64,000 nucleotides of DNA from Jeotgalibaca sp. MA1X17-3. Lineage in GTDB: Bacteria > Bacillota > Bacilli > Lactobacillales > Aerococcaceae. Below the pieces are notes generated by a model. The model saw only the letters and a program-made list of their open reading frames with translations, searched no databases and was not told the origin of the DNA. Made by a program: the position numbers and the translations under genes. Location: positions 68,501-132,500 of the forward strand of contig NZ_CP090983.1 in assembly GCF_021513155.1 (NCBI RefSeq), read 5' to 3'. Of the stretch, positions 45,315 to 54,731 are shown in pieces (position 1 is the first letter of the stretch; each line of letters begins with the position of its first letter).

Positions 45315-45444
45315 TTTTAAATTGTCTCCTTCATATCGAATAATTAATCTATTTCTATTTATTTAATTATTCTCATTCTGTTTTTTCAAGGCATTAATAA
45401 GAATTGTCGAGCTTTTTGACCACTCGGTTTCCTGTTTTTTCTGG

Positions 45445-46422
45445 TTAATTTACAGTAGTTTTTACTTTAACATTTACTTGTACTTCTTTTGGACTCAATG
45501 AATTTGCTGTAAACGGTAGTTGAATTGGTAACGTAACAATCGTATCTGTTTTAATCCCTGTTACATCAACCTCTACCTCTACTTCATCAATATCTGCTAA
45601 AAGATTACGGTTTCCATTAATTGTAACATCACCTTCATCTAAAATATCAAATTCATAGGTCTTTCCAGTTTCAGGTGTACCTTTTTGTTTTGCGATCAAC
45701 GGGACTGTCTTTTTATATGGTTCTATAGGAATCTGAATATTTATTTCTTGTGGTTCAATCGTCACATTTAATTTGTTTTTATTACTATCTTCGACTTGTA
45801 TGACCGAGTTGACATTAATATCACTATTTAAAAGTGAGTTCGGTGCTACTTTTACATAGATCCGATCAATCCTTTCAATGGTAGAACTAGGACCGGTTAT
45901 GATTACAGTACTTTTACTCAATTTCGGTTCACCAGCGATAAATTCCTCATCTACAGTAGAAGAGTCAAAAATTACTTGTACAGGACTTTCAATTGTTACT
46001 TTTTCTTCAATTTCGACATTTACACGAGAAGGTGTTAATTGATAAGAAAGATTTTCCGATATATTTTCGGCTCGTAGTTGAATCGTATGTCTACCTGGCC
46101 CTAAAAGATTTAAATCTTCCGTAACAATATTATAATCTCCAGCAGACAACGTTTGAACGAGAACACTCTCTGGTCCCGATAATGTCAATACAACTGTCTC
46201 AGGAAGTCCTGAAAGAAAGTACTGACTAGTATCCATATTAATTTGGATTGGAAGATTCGAAATAGTTTCATTTCTATTCGTACTAATTGCATCATTTCTG
46301 TTTGTTGTAGTTAGTCCATAATTCTCTGAATAAACATATCCAAATAGTAGTAAAGCAATTAAAAGTGCAATAATCCGAATCATCCATGTATTTTCAAAAA
46401 GGTTTTCTTCTTTTTTCTTCAT
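45445..46422 (-). CDS. cdaR: CdaR, YbbR-domain regulator of diadenylate cyclase
   Basis: A 325-residue membrane-anchored protein with an N-terminal transmembrane helix (~12-30) and several tandem YbbR beta domains outside the membrane (LSGPESVL, ITGPSSTIERI and VEVDVTGIKTDTI repeats). It regulates CdaA. Its ATG overlaps the cdaA stop (ATGA at 46419-46422). Four YbbR repeats are likely from the spacing. Confidence 0.94.
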   Translation of the reverse strand: MKKKEENLFENTWMIRIIALLIALLLFGYVYSENYGLTTTNRNDAISTNRNETISNLPIQINMDTSQYFLSGLPETVVLTLSGPESVLVQTLSAGDYNIVTEDLNLLGPGRHTIQLRAENISENLSYQLTPSRVNVEIEEKVTIESPVQVIFDSSTVDEEFIAGEPKLSKSTVIITGPSSTIERIDRIYVKVAPNSLLNSDINVNSVIQVEDSNKNKLNVTIEPQEINIQIPIEPYKKTVPLIAKQKGTPETGKTYEFDILDEGDVTINGNRNLLADIDEVEVEVDVTGIKTDTIVTLPIQLPFTANSLSPKEVQVNVKVKTTVN

Positions 46423-47261
46423 TCAGAATTCCCCCATTTCAAATTGTCAAAAAATTCTTGGAGTAAATTCGATTTAGTTTCCTCTTCTTCCTCTGCTACA
46501 AATTCATCAGTCAAATAGTTTACAAAATCTTCCCTATTCATTTCCCGATAGAGTTTATTATGGTGAGCAATACTTATCCCACCTGTTTCTTCGGAAACAA
46601 TAATGGTCAAAGCATCTGTTCCTTCACTCAAACCGATTGCTGCACGGTGACGAGTTCCTAACTCTTTAGAAATCATAGGATTCTCTGATAAAGGCAGATA
46701 ACTAGCTGCCGCTGTAATCTTAAAGTTTTGAATAACTACAGCACCATCATGTAGCGGAGTATTCGGAATAAAGATATTAATCAATAATTGATTGGTAATA
46801 TCTCCATGAATAGGAACACCCGTATGTGCAACATCATCAAGAGAATCTCGAATTTCTACAGAAATTAGTGCTCCAATTTTTCTTCGAGCCATATATTGTA
46901 CGGCCTTATCTACTTCTTGTACAAAAGCCTCCCCTTTTCGTACCTTACGTTTCGTTCGGTTGCGAAAACCAGCTTTTCCTAAATGTTCTAGGCCTCTCCT
47001 AATTTCAGGCTGAAAAACAATGATAACGGCTACTACTCCCCAGCGAATAACTTGATTGATAATCCAGTCAATGGTTTGTAACTGTAAAAGCACGGCCGCA
47101 AGTTTAATTAACACAATAATTAAAACACCTTTTAAGAGTTGGATTGCCCGTGTACCTTTTAGGATAATGATTAACCGATAAACAAGATACCATACGAGAA
47201 TGATATCTAAAAGGAAGAAAGCGTTCTGCCAACTGATTAAATTTTCAATATTAAATGTCAC
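46419..47261 (-). CDS. cdaA: Diadenylate cyclase CdaA
   Basis: A 280-residue enzyme that makes cyclic di-AMP from two ATP. Three N-terminal membrane helices precede the DAC domain with the catalytic DGAVVI and GTRHRAAIG motifs. Start GTG 47261 follows AAAGGGG at 7 bases. Cyclic di-AMP controls potassium and osmolyte balance and the cell wall, consistent with its operon with glmM. Confidence 0.97.
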   Translation of the reverse strand: MTFNIENLISWQNAFFLLDIILVWYLVYRLIIILKGTRAIQLLKGVLIIVLIKLAAVLLQLQTIDWIINQVIRWGVVAVIIVFQPEIRRGLEHLGKAGFRNRTKRKVRKGEAFVQEVDKAVQYMARRKIGALISVEIRDSLDDVAHTGVPIHGDITNQLLINIFIPNTPLHDGAVVIQNFKITAAASYLPLSENPMISKELGTRHRAAIGLSEGTDALTIIVSEETGGISIAHHNKLYREMNREDFVNYLTDEFVAEEEEETKSNLLQEFFDNLKWGNSE

Positions 47262-47293
47262 AAGGCTGCCCCTTTCTCTTTCAATTCTTTTCT

Positions 47294-47302
47294 ATTATAT
47301 CA
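47294..47302 (-). promoter_or_regulatory. Extended -10 promoter of cdaA-cdaR-glmM
   Basis: TGATATAAT, an extended -10 element on the minus strand ~35 bases before the GTG start. No strong -35 is seen. Confidence 0.55.
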
Positions 47303-47357
47303 TAAGGTTTCTGATAGATGTCTTTTTGACAAGCACTTTTTATTAATTTGTCTTTTT

Positions 47358-47410
47358 TATAAAAAAAGCAAAGAAAGTAAGACTGTTTAAAAGGTCTTAC
47401 CCTTCGCTGT
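47358..47410 (-). terminator. Terminator of the phosphate-transport genes
   Basis: Long imperfect stem with GTAAGAC / GTCTTAC at its top and a T-run on the minus strand. Confidence 0.75.
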
Positions 47411-47430
47411 TATGACTCTTTATAAGAAAT

Positions 47431-48060
47431 TTACGTGTTTTTCAATATGATCGACTCTACAATATTTGCAACATCTTCAAAGGAATCGCAACTTTTCTCA
47501 AATGCATCATAAATTTTTGAGTAAACGAAACTTTCAAATAAGTCTTCTTGATCTATAAAAAGACTTTTCGTTGCTTTTTGATAAATCACATCTGCTTGTT
47601 CTTCCAATTGATTGATTTCAACTGCAATCGATAATAGTTGTTTTGATTTTTTGAAGTCCTTTAATTCTTTTATCATTTCAGATAATTTATGAGAGGCCTT
47701 CTCTACAATGTCCATAAACTCCAACATTTCAGGTTTAATTACTTTCGCTTGATACATATCCATACGGATGAGAACATCTTCTATATTGTCTAATACAGTA
47801 TCCATCCCATGTGATAATTGAATAATATCTTCCCTCTCAATAGGCGGAAGAAAATCTTGGTACAAATAACTCATCATATGATGTTTCTTTTCATCAGCTT
47901 CTTGTTCTATTTTATGAATTTCTTTTAGTTTTCCTTCTAAAGCTTGTAACTGATAATCTTTGATATTTTCTGACAGGAAGTCCGCAGCATCTATAATAAG
48001 GAGTGATATTTCTTCAAAAGCACTAAAATAGTTATATTCTTCTTTTCTTCTCTTAAACAT
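47431..48060 (-). CDS. DUF47 family PhoU-like protein
   Basis: A 209-residue all-helical protein of the DUF47/PhoU-like family, with acidic metal-binding helices (EEISLLIIDAADFLSENIKD; MDTVLDNIEDVLIRMDMY). Members are usually paired with PiT transporters and are thought to gate or regulate them. It starts 13 bases after the PiT gene stop with RBS GGAAGGTG. Confidence 0.93.
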   Translation of the reverse strand: MFKRRKEEYNYFSAFEEISLLIIDAADFLSENIKDYQLQALEGKLKEIHKIEQEADEKKHHMMSYLYQDFLPPIEREDIIQLSHGMDTVLDNIEDVLIRMDMYQAKVIKPEMLEFMDIVEKASHKLSEMIKELKDFKKSKQLLSIAVEINQLEEQADVIYQKATKSLFIDQEDLFESFVYSKIYDAFEKSCDSFEDVANIVESIILKNT

Positions 48061-48072
48061 ATAATCACCTTC

Positions 48073-49125
48073 CTAAAAGATTTTCATAAATAATAAGGCC
48101 ATTAGATATCCTACTAAGCCACATCCAGGGAAGGTAAGTACCCATGCCCAGACCATATCTTTCACGGTTGACCAGTTAATACTTGAAAGACGGTTTGCAG
48201 CCCCTACACCCATAATAGCAGTTGTTTTAGTGTGTGTAGTGCTTACAGGTAAGCCAAATATAGAAGAGACTAGCAAACTCACAGCCCCAGCCATGTCTGC
48301 ACTAAATCCCTGATATTTTTCCATTTTTACCATATCCATACCAACTGTTTTTATAATCTTATAACCACCAATTGAAGTCCCTATTGCCATTACTACTGAA
48401 CAAAGAATCATCATCCATACGGGAATGATAAAATTTGAGACACTTCCTTGTCCTTGTCCTAAAAAAATACCTAACATAAAAATCCCCATAAACTTTTGGC
48501 CATCTTGTGCCCCATGCATAAAGGCCATCCCAGCTCCCGCAGCTATTTGACCATTTTTAAAAAAGTTATTTGATTTTTGACGTGGAATTCTTCTAAAAAA
48601 GATTTGATTCATTTTTGTAAATAAAAAACCTAGTCCAAAACCTAATAGGGTCGAGAAAACTATTCCATAAATTACCTTGATCCATTCAGAAGGATTGATT
48701 CCACCAATTCCTCCTTGCAATGCAATAGCAGCACCTGATATTCCTGCAATAAGTGCATGACTTTCACTCGTAGGAATTCCAAAGTACCAAGCAGCGGTCG
48801 CCCATAATACAATCGCAAACAATGCAGCACACAAAGCAATAATTGAATCATGTGGATCTCCACCAAAATCTACCATATTCGCAATGGTTTGGGCTACGGT
48901 AGCATTAATTGATGTCATAATAAAAACACCTAAAAAATTAAATACCGCTGCTAAAATAATTGATTTTTTTGCTGACATAGAACGTGTAGAAACCATAGTA
49001 GCGATAGCATTCGGTGCATCTGTCCAGCCATTCACAAGAATAACTCCAAGCGTTAAGATAACAATAATTAAAAGAGTAGGAATTTCAACAATGCTTTGTA
49101 AAAAATCTCCCAAATGGATAGTCAT
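48073..49125 (-). CDS. PiT-family inorganic phosphate transporter
   Basis: A 350-residue membrane protein with ~10 helices and the two inverted PHO-4 signature regions: GWTDAPNAIATMVSTRSMS near the N-terminus and SIFGLPVSTTHTKTTAIMGVG near the C-terminus. It transports metal-phosphate or phosphate with H+ or Na+. It forms a two-gene unit with the DUF47 protein. RBS AGAGGAG before ATG 49125. Confidence 0.95.
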   Translation of the reverse strand: MTIHLGDFLQSIVEIPTLLIIVILTLGVILVNGWTDAPNAIATMVSTRSMSAKKSIILAAVFNFLGVFIMTSINATVAQTIANMVDFGGDPHDSIIALCAALFAIVLWATAAWYFGIPTSESHALIAGISGAAIALQGGIGGINPSEWIKVIYGIVFSTLLGFGLGFLFTKMNQIFFRRIPRQKSNNFFKNGQIAAGAGMAFMHGAQDGQKFMGIFMLGIFLGQGQGSVSNFIIPVWMMILCSVVMAIGTSIGGYKIIKTVGMDMVKMEKYQGFSADMAGAVSLLVSSIFGLPVSTTHTKTTAIMGVGAANRLSSINWSTVKDMVWAWVLTFPGCGLVGYLMALLFMKIF

Positions 49126-49241
49126 AATATCTCCTCTTTCTTTACATAAGTGAATTTAAATGAGATCGGTTTCTTTGTGAGTTCTTCTATTCATTTTACC
49201 CCACTACGTTGAAAAAGACATCTCAAATGTAAAAATCAATT

Positions 49242-49275
49242 AAAAAAATACAGTTTGGATTCAACCAAACTGTAC
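49242..49275 (-). terminator. Terminator of the azoreductase gene
   Basis: Perfect 9-base stem ACAGTTTGG / CCAAACTGT with a T-run on the minus strand. Confidence 0.85.
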
Positions 49276-49281
49276 AAAAAT

Positions 49282-49922
49282 TTATTTTTCTTTAGAAGCA
49301 ATCATTTGGGCAGCAAGTGTAACTTTCTTTAGCCCTTCCTCAATAATTTCAGCTGATTGATGAGGCATGGCGTTGTGTCCTTCAATTACTATTTCAGCCA
49401 ATATTTCCATACCAAAAATTCCTGCAAAAACATTATGTAAATAATTTACTGCCATATCCATAGATGCTGTTTCAACAGTAGAGTAAATTCCACCACGAGC
49501 ATTCAACAAAACAACTTTTTTTCTGGCATTAATTGAACCATTTTACCGTTCTCATCATACTTAAAGGTAAATCCTGCTGAAAATACATAATCCATAAAAG
49601 TTTGGAGCCGTGCTGGAATCGTTAAATTCCATAAAGGAAAGGCAATGACAATTACATCTGCATTTGTAAAAGCATCCATCGCCTTTTGTTTGGCAGCCAT
49701 TAAAATTGTTTCCTTTTCATTTAAACTTTCACCCAAAGCCAGTTTTCCCATTGCACTAAATAAATCTTGACCAATATAAGGCATATCCTCTTCAAAAATA
49801 TCATAGGTATTTATATTGATTTCTTCATTTTTTTGAATTTCTTCGAGAAATGTCTCGTACATCTTACTGGAAATGCTTTCTGAAGCATTTCGATCATTTG
49901 CTTTTATCATTAATACGTTCAT
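49282..49922 (-). pseudogene. FMN-dependent NADH-azoreductase, frameshifted
   Basis: Two frames make one flavodoxin-fold quinone/azo reductase. The N-part (ATG 49922, 139 codons) has the FMN phosphate loop region and FPLWNLTIPARLQTFMDYV, typical of AzoR. The C-part (LNARGGIYSTVE) carries the flavin-contact GGIYS loop. They join by a one-base loss at a run of seven A on the coding strand (49516-49522, within MPEKK); one added base gives a 213-residue protein of normal length. As read, the product lacks the GGIYS loop and should be inactive. Confidence 0.87.
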
Positions 49923-49960
49923 AATACCCTCCTATTAGAGCTTTTTTATATATCCATTCA

Positions 49961-49993
49961 AAAAAAACCATTAAGACAACGTCTTAATGGTTT
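49961..49993 (-). terminator. Terminator of the tRNA-Tyr-His-Gln cluster
   Basis: Perfect 13-base stem with a 3-base loop and a run of eight T on the minus strand, directly after tRNA-Gln. Confidence 0.9.
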
Positions 49994-50000
49994 CTAATGA

Positions 50001-50072
50001 CTGGGGTAGCTGGGTTCGAACCAACGAATAACGGAGTCAAAGTCCGTTGCCTTACCACTTGGCTATACCCCA
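50001..50072 (-). tRNA. tRNA-Gln (TTG anticodon)
   Basis: Cloverleaf with TGGGGTA acceptor, anticodon loop CTTTGAC (anticodon TTG) and GGTTCGAAC T-arm; the CCA end is not encoded. Third of three clustered tRNAs. Confidence 0.95.
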
Positions 50073-50092
50073 ATAATAATAAAAATGAAAAA

Positions 50093-50166
50093 GGCGGCTG
50101 ATGGGGATCGAACCCACGCGTGCCGGAACCACAATCCGGTGCGTTAACCACTTCGCCACAACCGCC
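50093..50166 (-). tRNA. tRNA-His (GTG anticodon)
   Basis: Complete cloverleaf with the extra 5' G pairing with C73, anticodon loop TTGTGGT (anticodon GTG) and T-arm GGGTTCGATCC. Confidence 0.95.
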
Positions 50167-50208
50167 ATATTTTTCATTCCATTCATCCTTAGAGATAAAT
50201 AAAATAAA

Positions 50209-50289
50209 TGGAGGGGGGCAGATTCGAACTGCCGAACCCGAGGGAGCGGATTTACAGTCCGCCGCGTTTAGCCACTTCGCTACCCCTCC
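50209..50289 (-). tRNA. tRNA-Tyr (GTA anticodon)
   Basis: An 81-base class II tRNA with long variable arm, anticodon loop CTGTAAA (GTA) and acceptor GGAGGGG. First of the three-tRNA cluster. Confidence 0.95.
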
Positions 50290-50389
50290 ATAAGTCCTAC
50301 TATATTCGGACTTATCTATTGTAAAACAAGCTCTTTTTTATTTCAACAAGACAAATAAACTCTAATGATTTTCTCATTTTTAAATTTAG

Positions 50390-51979
50390 CTATAAATTTC
50401 CCGATCGGTAAATAGAAATTAATAGCCAAATTCCAAACAAACCAGAAACCACAAAACCAGCTTGTCCTAAATATTGTCCTCCCGGTGAGGAAGACATGAT
50501 TGCTGAGGATAGTAGTAATCCCACAATGATTAAAGACATGACGACTCTATTAAACATTTTCTTGAGGTCAATCCACTTTTCATCCAAATCATCCATATCA
50601 ATTTTTAAACGAGTTCGACCATTCAAGGTTTGCTTTAATAGTTTCACCATATTTCCAGGTAATTCAACAGAATCTTTTAAAAAAGTATAACTTTTCAATG
50701 TTAGTTTCTCTTTACTGAATTGTTGTAGAACATTTTTCCAAGATAAATGTTCTCCTAAATATCCTTTTGCAGTACGAATGAGGTTTAAGTCTGGCGAAAG
50801 ATCTTGGAATACTCCTTCTAAAATAGATAAAGCTTTTGCTAGAATCGTTAATTCACTCGGAACAATCAAGTTGTGGCGCTTAAACATTCGGATAAAGTCA
50901 GTTATAAATTCTGTCATACGAATATTTTTCATATCTGCTGATAAATAAATATCAAACATATGATTCAAGTCATCATATAGTTTTCGCTTATCTAATCGTT
51001 CTGTAGGAGTAGCTAAATCCAAACACACTTGGACAAGTAAATCGATGTCACGGGTAGCAAGACTTTCAATCAATTGATTTAGAGAAGCTTTCTTATCTTC
51101 CGAAAGCCTGCCCATAATCCCAAAGTCAATAAAATATATTTTACCTTCTTTGATAATAAAATTTCCTGGATGAGGATCCCCGTGGAAAAAACCATCATTA
51201 AAAATTTGTTTCAAGTAAGACATCATAAGCTTCTTACTAATATCTTCCATATCGTATCCTAGCAATTCCAGTTGTTCATCATTCGTTATTTTTATACCTT
51301 CAATATACTCTTCAACGAGAATTCGTCTTCTTGTTAAACCTTGATAGACTTTAGGCACGCCTACATAGGCAACTTCTTGATTAAGTTCCTTAAATTCATT
51401 TAGTAAACGAGCTTCATTTCGAAAATCTAATTCTATCAAAGTATTTTCTTTTACTTGTTCAAATGCTTCTTTTGGATCGATGACATCGATAATTCCTCCA
51501 GGGATCCGCCCACTCAAATCAATCAAAATATCTAAGTCTCGAATTAATAATTCATCAATAATTGGACGTTGTACTTTTAAGATAACTTCATCACCCGTAC
51601 GCAATATTCCTTTATGGACTTGAGCAATCGAAGCACTTGCTAAAGGTTTTTCTTCAATTTTTAAAAAAACTTTTTCCAGTGTCATTCCTGTATCTTCAAA
51701 AAAGATACGTTCTACTTCTGAAAATGGGAATTCTGGAGCTTTGTCTTGAAGATGAGCTAATTCATCAATAAATGCTTGCGGTAGAATATCAAGACGAGTA
51801 GAAAGGATTTGTCCAATTTTAATAAAACTGGGACCCAACTTTTCAAAGGCTTTCCGTAAATTAGCTGCGTCATCTAATTCTGTATCCTTTTTATGTTGGA
51901 TTTTATGGTTATAAACGAACTGGATCCCGTATGCTGACAAGACCCGTACTATTTCTCGTAATCGTTTGTCGTTTGCCAT
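50390..51979 (-). CDS. ABC1/UbiB-family atypical kinase
   Basis: A 529-residue protein of the UbiB/ADCK family. The signature KxGQ region (FIKIGQILSTR), the Ala-rich nucleotide loop SASIAQVH, the catalytic FHGDPHPGN and metal-binding IDFG are all present. Two C-terminal helices (~480-525) anchor it in the membrane. In UbiB it supports quinone biosynthesis; its role in bacteria such as this is not settled. It is preceded by the small phasin-like gene, a common Firmicutes pairing. RBS GGGAG/AAGGAA before ATG 51979. Confidence 0.94.
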   Translation of the reverse strand: MANDKRLREIVRVLSAYGIQFVYNHKIQHKKDTELDDAANLRKAFEKLGPSFIKIGQILSTRLDILPQAFIDELAHLQDKAPEFPFSEVERIFFEDTGMTLEKVFLKIEEKPLASASIAQVHKGILRTGDEVILKVQRPIIDELLIRDLDILIDLSGRIPGGIIDVIDPKEAFEQVKENTLIELDFRNEARLLNEFKELNQEVAYVGVPKVYQGLTRRRILVEEYIEGIKITNDEQLELLGYDMEDISKKLMMSYLKQIFNDGFFHGDPHPGNFIIKEGKIYFIDFGIMGRLSEDKKASLNQLIESLATRDIDLLVQVCLDLATPTERLDKRKLYDDLNHMFDIYLSADMKNIRMTEFITDFIRMFKRHNLIVPSELTILAKALSILEGVFQDLSPDLNLIRTAKGYLGEHLSWKNVLQQFSKEKLTLKSYTFLKDSVELPGNMVKLLKQTLNGRTRLKIDMDDLDEKWIDLKKMFNRVVMSLIIVGLLLSSAIMSSSPGGQYLGQAGFVVSGLFGIWLLISIYRSGNL

Positions 51980-52000
51980 TTCCTTTCTCCCTTCTTTATC

Positions 52001-52285
52001 TTATTCTTTTTCCAACAAAGCATCTAACTTTCGGTTCAATGTATCTAATTTTTCATCCAATGCTTCCATTTCTTGTTTAGAAGCATATCCCATCTCATCC
52101 ATTTCTGCTTTTCTTACTGGACGTGAATCAGTAACTTTGCGAGTCAATTCTTCTTGCATCTCTTTGCCTTCTTTGACAGTCACACGTCCTTTTTCTACCA
52201 TTTCCTCAATCAGTTTTTCTGCTTTTTCAATCGAAGTAGAAGTCAGACCTACACCAGCTAAAAATATTTTTTTCAACTCTTCCAT
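52001..52285 (-). CDS. Phasin-like/polyhydroxyalkanoate granule-associated small protein
   Basis: A 94-residue helical protein: N-terminal amphipathic helix (ELKKIFLAGVGLTSTSIEKAEKL), then an acidic/basic coiled-coil-like C-terminus (SKQEMEALDEKLDTLNRKLDALL). Such proteins often precede UbiB-family kinases in Firmicutes. Granule association is not implied; the role is unknown. Confidence 0.85.
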   Translation of the reverse strand: MEELKKIFLAGVGLTSTSIEKAEKLIEEMVEKGRVTVKEGKEMQEELTRKVTDSRPVRKAEMDEMGYASKQEMEALDEKLDTLNRKLDALLEKE

Positions 52286-52487
52286 TTTTATCCTCTTCCT
52301 TTCTCTTCTTATCGCATTTCAACAACTCCATTGCTCCTTGCCTATATATTAACTCAAATCGAGAAAGATTTCAGTTATGTTCCATTTTAAGATGCACTTT
52401 CTTACTGAATTCTGTTAAAATGATAAGTATCCATCTAACATGTTATGAAACATATGGAATGACCGTTCATACAAAAGGAGTATGATT

Positions 52488-53075
52488 ATGAAACAAACAA
52501 GAAATAAAACTTATCGAATTGCCATTTTAGGAATTCTCACAGCTATTATCATTTTACAAAATTTTGTACCCTTTTTAGGATATATCCCTATCCCACCACT
52601 TAATCCAACCATTATTCATATTACCGTTATTGTAGCCGCTTTTGTATTAGGCACAAAAGAAGGAATGATTATTGGAAGCGTTTGGGGAATAGTCCGATTG
52701 ATCAAAGCGTATACTCTTCCAGCTTCACCACTTGATTTATTGCTCTTCACTAATCCAATGATATCCGTTGTACCTCGTATATTAGTAGGACTTGTTGCTG
52801 GTTTTACTATTCAAATGTTTCGCAAAAGAAACAAAGAGTCTCTTGGTATGATAGTTGGCGGTATTTTAGGCTCACTGACAAATACCATCCTTGTCTTAGG
52901 ATTTATCGCATTATTCTATGGCAATGAATATTCTACGGCATTAGGAGTAAGCCCAACCAATCTGATGAGAGCGTTAGCAGCTATCGTCGCAACAAACGGT
53001 GTTGCAGAAGCAATTGCTGCCGGTTTCTTAGCACCTCTTCTCTCCCGTGCACTTATGAAAGTGAAGCGCAAATAA
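52488..53075 (+). CDS. ECF transporter S component (substrate unassigned)
   Basis: A 195-residue membrane protein with six helices and the PF12822-type pattern (AILGILTAIIILQNFVPFLG; IIGSVWGIVRLIKAY). No ATPase or T gene is adjacent, so it probably uses a shared ECF module elsewhere. A pantothenate-type (PanT) role is possible but not shown. ATG 52488 is preferred, seven bases after AAAGGAG; an in-frame ATG two codons earlier is too close to the ribosome-binding site. No riboswitch is recognised upstream. Confidence 0.88.
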   Translation: MKQTRNKTYRIAILGILTAIIILQNFVPFLGYIPIPPLNPTIIHITVIVAAFVLGTKEGMIIGSVWGIVRLIKAYTLPASPLDLLLFTNPMISVVPRILVGLVAGFTIQMFRKRNKESLGMIVGGILGSLTNTILVLGFIALFYGNEYSTALGVSPTNLMRALAAIVATNGVAEAIAAGFLAPLLSRALMKVKRK

Positions 53076-53120
53076 AAAACTATTTCGCATGGATGATAGA
53101 ATCCTGCGAAATAGTTTTTT
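53074..53120. terminator. Bidirectional terminator between ECF S and TVP38 genes
   Basis: Perfect 16-base stem (53074-53089 with 53105-53120), A/T runs at both ends. Confidence 0.92.
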
Positions 53121-53134
53121 TATTCCCTTTCAAC

Positions 53135-53767
53135 TTAATAACCAAAAGGAAAAAAGTGTTGGATAAACCAATTTGTGAGTGTAGCTCCACCAGCTCCATA
53201 TAAATAGAGAGTGATTGGTTTAAAAATAAGGTAAATCAACATAAATCTTTTTAAAGTCATTCTTGTTAATCCTGCAATCATACATAAAAAATCATCCGGA
53301 AATCCAGGTAAAGCAAATGCAGTTGCTAAAAAATATTCAAATCGCTTTCCTTTCGTAAGCCAAACATAATATTTTTGATAGGTTTCTTCCTCTACAAAAG
53401 CACGCACAAGAGTTTTTCCAAATTTTCTAGCTAAATAAAAATTTAAAATAGAACCTCCACTTACGGCTATAAAACTATAGATAAATCCCATTAAAGGACC
53501 AAAAATTATTTGTCCAACTACTAAAGTGATACCACCTGGGATGACTGGATAAACGACCATAGTTAGTTGAAGAATAACAAATAAAAATGGTCCCCATATA
53601 CCCATACCAACTAAACCAACCCGAATCTGGTCCATTACTTCGTTATAGCCCATCAGATAGATATATATAGCTAGGAACAGAGTAAGCAGCAAACCACCTA
53701 CTGTTAAAATACGAATCATCTTTCTATTTAAGTGGATCCAATGATTAGATTTATGATCCATTCTCAT
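53135..53767 (-). CDS. TVP38/TMEM64 (DedA-superfamily) membrane protein
   Basis: A 210-residue protein with ~5 helices and the family motif region (GGSILNFYLARKFGKTL; FALPGFPDDFLCMIAGLTRM). Members of the SNARE-associated/VTT superfamily are linked to lipid scrambling or flipping. Substrate unknown. It is a single gene with RBS AGAGGTGG. Confidence 0.93.
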   Translation of the reverse strand: MRMDHKSNHWIHLNRKMIRILTVGGLLLTLFLAIYIYLMGYNEVMDQIRVGLVGMGIWGPFLFVILQLTMVVYPVIPGGITLVVGQIIFGPLMGFIYSFIAVSGGSILNFYLARKFGKTLVRAFVEEETYQKYYVWLTKGKRFEYFLATAFALPGFPDDFLCMIAGLTRMTLKRFMLIYLIFKPITLYLYGAGGATLTNWFIQHFFPFGY

Positions 53768-53946
53768 TGCCCACCTCTTCCACTGTTTTTATAACTCTAT
53801 TATACCTAATTTTCTAGTAAATACTCTACAACGAAAGAACGATCTTTTAAAATAAAAAACATATTTTTTTAATTTAATAACTAACAATTTTTACTGACCT
53901 AGTTGTGAATAAGAGAAGACCCCGATATCTTTTTTTAAATGAATCC

Positions 53947-53974
53947 TTGCAATTAAAATTAACTACCGTATAAT
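53947..53974 (+). promoter_or_regulatory. pyr operon promoter
   Basis: -35 TTGCAA (53947-53952) and -10 TATAAT (53969-53974), spacer 16. Confidence 0.8.
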
Positions 53975-53998
53975 CATCTTAAATAGAATCCTTTAACT

Positions 53999-54098
53999 AA
54001 CCGTCCTGTGAGACGAAGAAGGTGAGTTTCTTTCAAACTCAATCAGCAGTTTATGTTGACCTCTTCTTTTGCATGCCAAAAAGAAGAGGTCTTTTTTT
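53999..54098 (+). promoter_or_regulatory. PyrR-dependent attenuator 1 (upstream of pyrR)
   Basis: A PyrR binding-loop-like segment (CCTGTGAGACGAAGAAGG, ~54004-54022) is followed by a terminator, GACCTCTTCTTTTG paired with AAAAAGAAGAGGTC and a T7 run (54058-54098). PyrR bound to UMP should favour termination. Confidence 0.85.
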
Positions 54099-54111
54099 AG
54101 GAGGAAAAAAG

Positions 54112-54618
54112 ATGCCAAAGGTTATCATGAATGAAATGGAAATGATGCGTGCACTAACTCGTTTGTCCTATGAAATTATTGAACGTAATAAAGGGATTGA
54201 GAATGTTATTTTAGTTGGCATTGAGACACGTGGCGTTTATCTCGCACACCGCATCGCCAAGAAAATAACTGAAATAGAAGGGCCAGTAGAGGTCACTAAC
54301 TTAAATATTAAAGCTTATCGAGATGATGTAAAAGAAAAACTAACTATTACAGATGATGCTCAGACACTGCTAGGTAAAAAAGTTGTTTTAGTCGATGACG
54401 TTCTCTTTACTGGTCGCTCCATTCGAGCAGCTATGGATGCATGCGTCGACTTGGGTAGACCCTTAGAAATTTCCTTAGCTGTCTTAGTTGATCGCGGTCA
54501 CCGAGAGCTACCGATTCGTCCAGATTATATTGGTAAGAATATCCCCACTTCAAAAAAAGAGTGTGTGAACGTCCATGTAGTTGAGGTTGATGGTGAGGAT
54601 GCCGTCATAATTGAATAA
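54112..54618 (+). CDS. pyrR: PyrR, pyrimidine operon attenuation protein/uracil phosphoribosyltransferase
   Basis: A 168-residue RNA-binding regulator of the pyr operon with the PRPP-binding motif VVLVDDVLFTGRS. It senses UMP/PRPP and binds the two leader hairpins seen here. The frame opens at 54022 inside the attenuator, but ATG 54112 follows AGGAGG and begins MPKVIMNEMEMMRALTR as in the family. Confidence 0.96.
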   Translation: MPKVIMNEMEMMRALTRLSYEIIERNKGIENVILVGIETRGVYLAHRIAKKITEIEGPVEVTNLNIKAYRDDVKEKLTITDDAQTLLGKKVVLVDDVLFTGRSIRAAMDACVDLGRPLEISLAVLVDRGHRELPIRPDYIGKNIPTSKKECVNVHVVEVDGEDAVIIE

Positions 54619-54639
54619 TTTTTTGAAATGTTATCACTT

Positions 54640-54717
54640 TAATTGAGTCCGAGAGATTCAGAAGCGAGACCATCTATTTAGGTGCGCTTCTTCTCTGAAG
54701 AAGCGTACCTTTTTTTA
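54640..54717 (+). promoter_or_regulatory. PyrR-dependent attenuator 2 (pyrR-pyrB)
   Basis: PyrR loop AGTCCGAGAGATTCAG (~54645-54660) followed by terminator AGGTGCGCTTCTTC / GAAGAAGCGTACCT with T7 (54680-54717). It allows separate control of the biosynthetic genes. Confidence 0.9.
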
Positions 54718-54731
54718 TACGGAGGGATATA

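Noticed and set aside
54022..54111. Extended N-terminus or leader peptide before PyrR
   Set aside because: The region is the PyrR-binding loop and terminator; the AGGAGG-preceded ATG at 54112 matches the family N-terminus.
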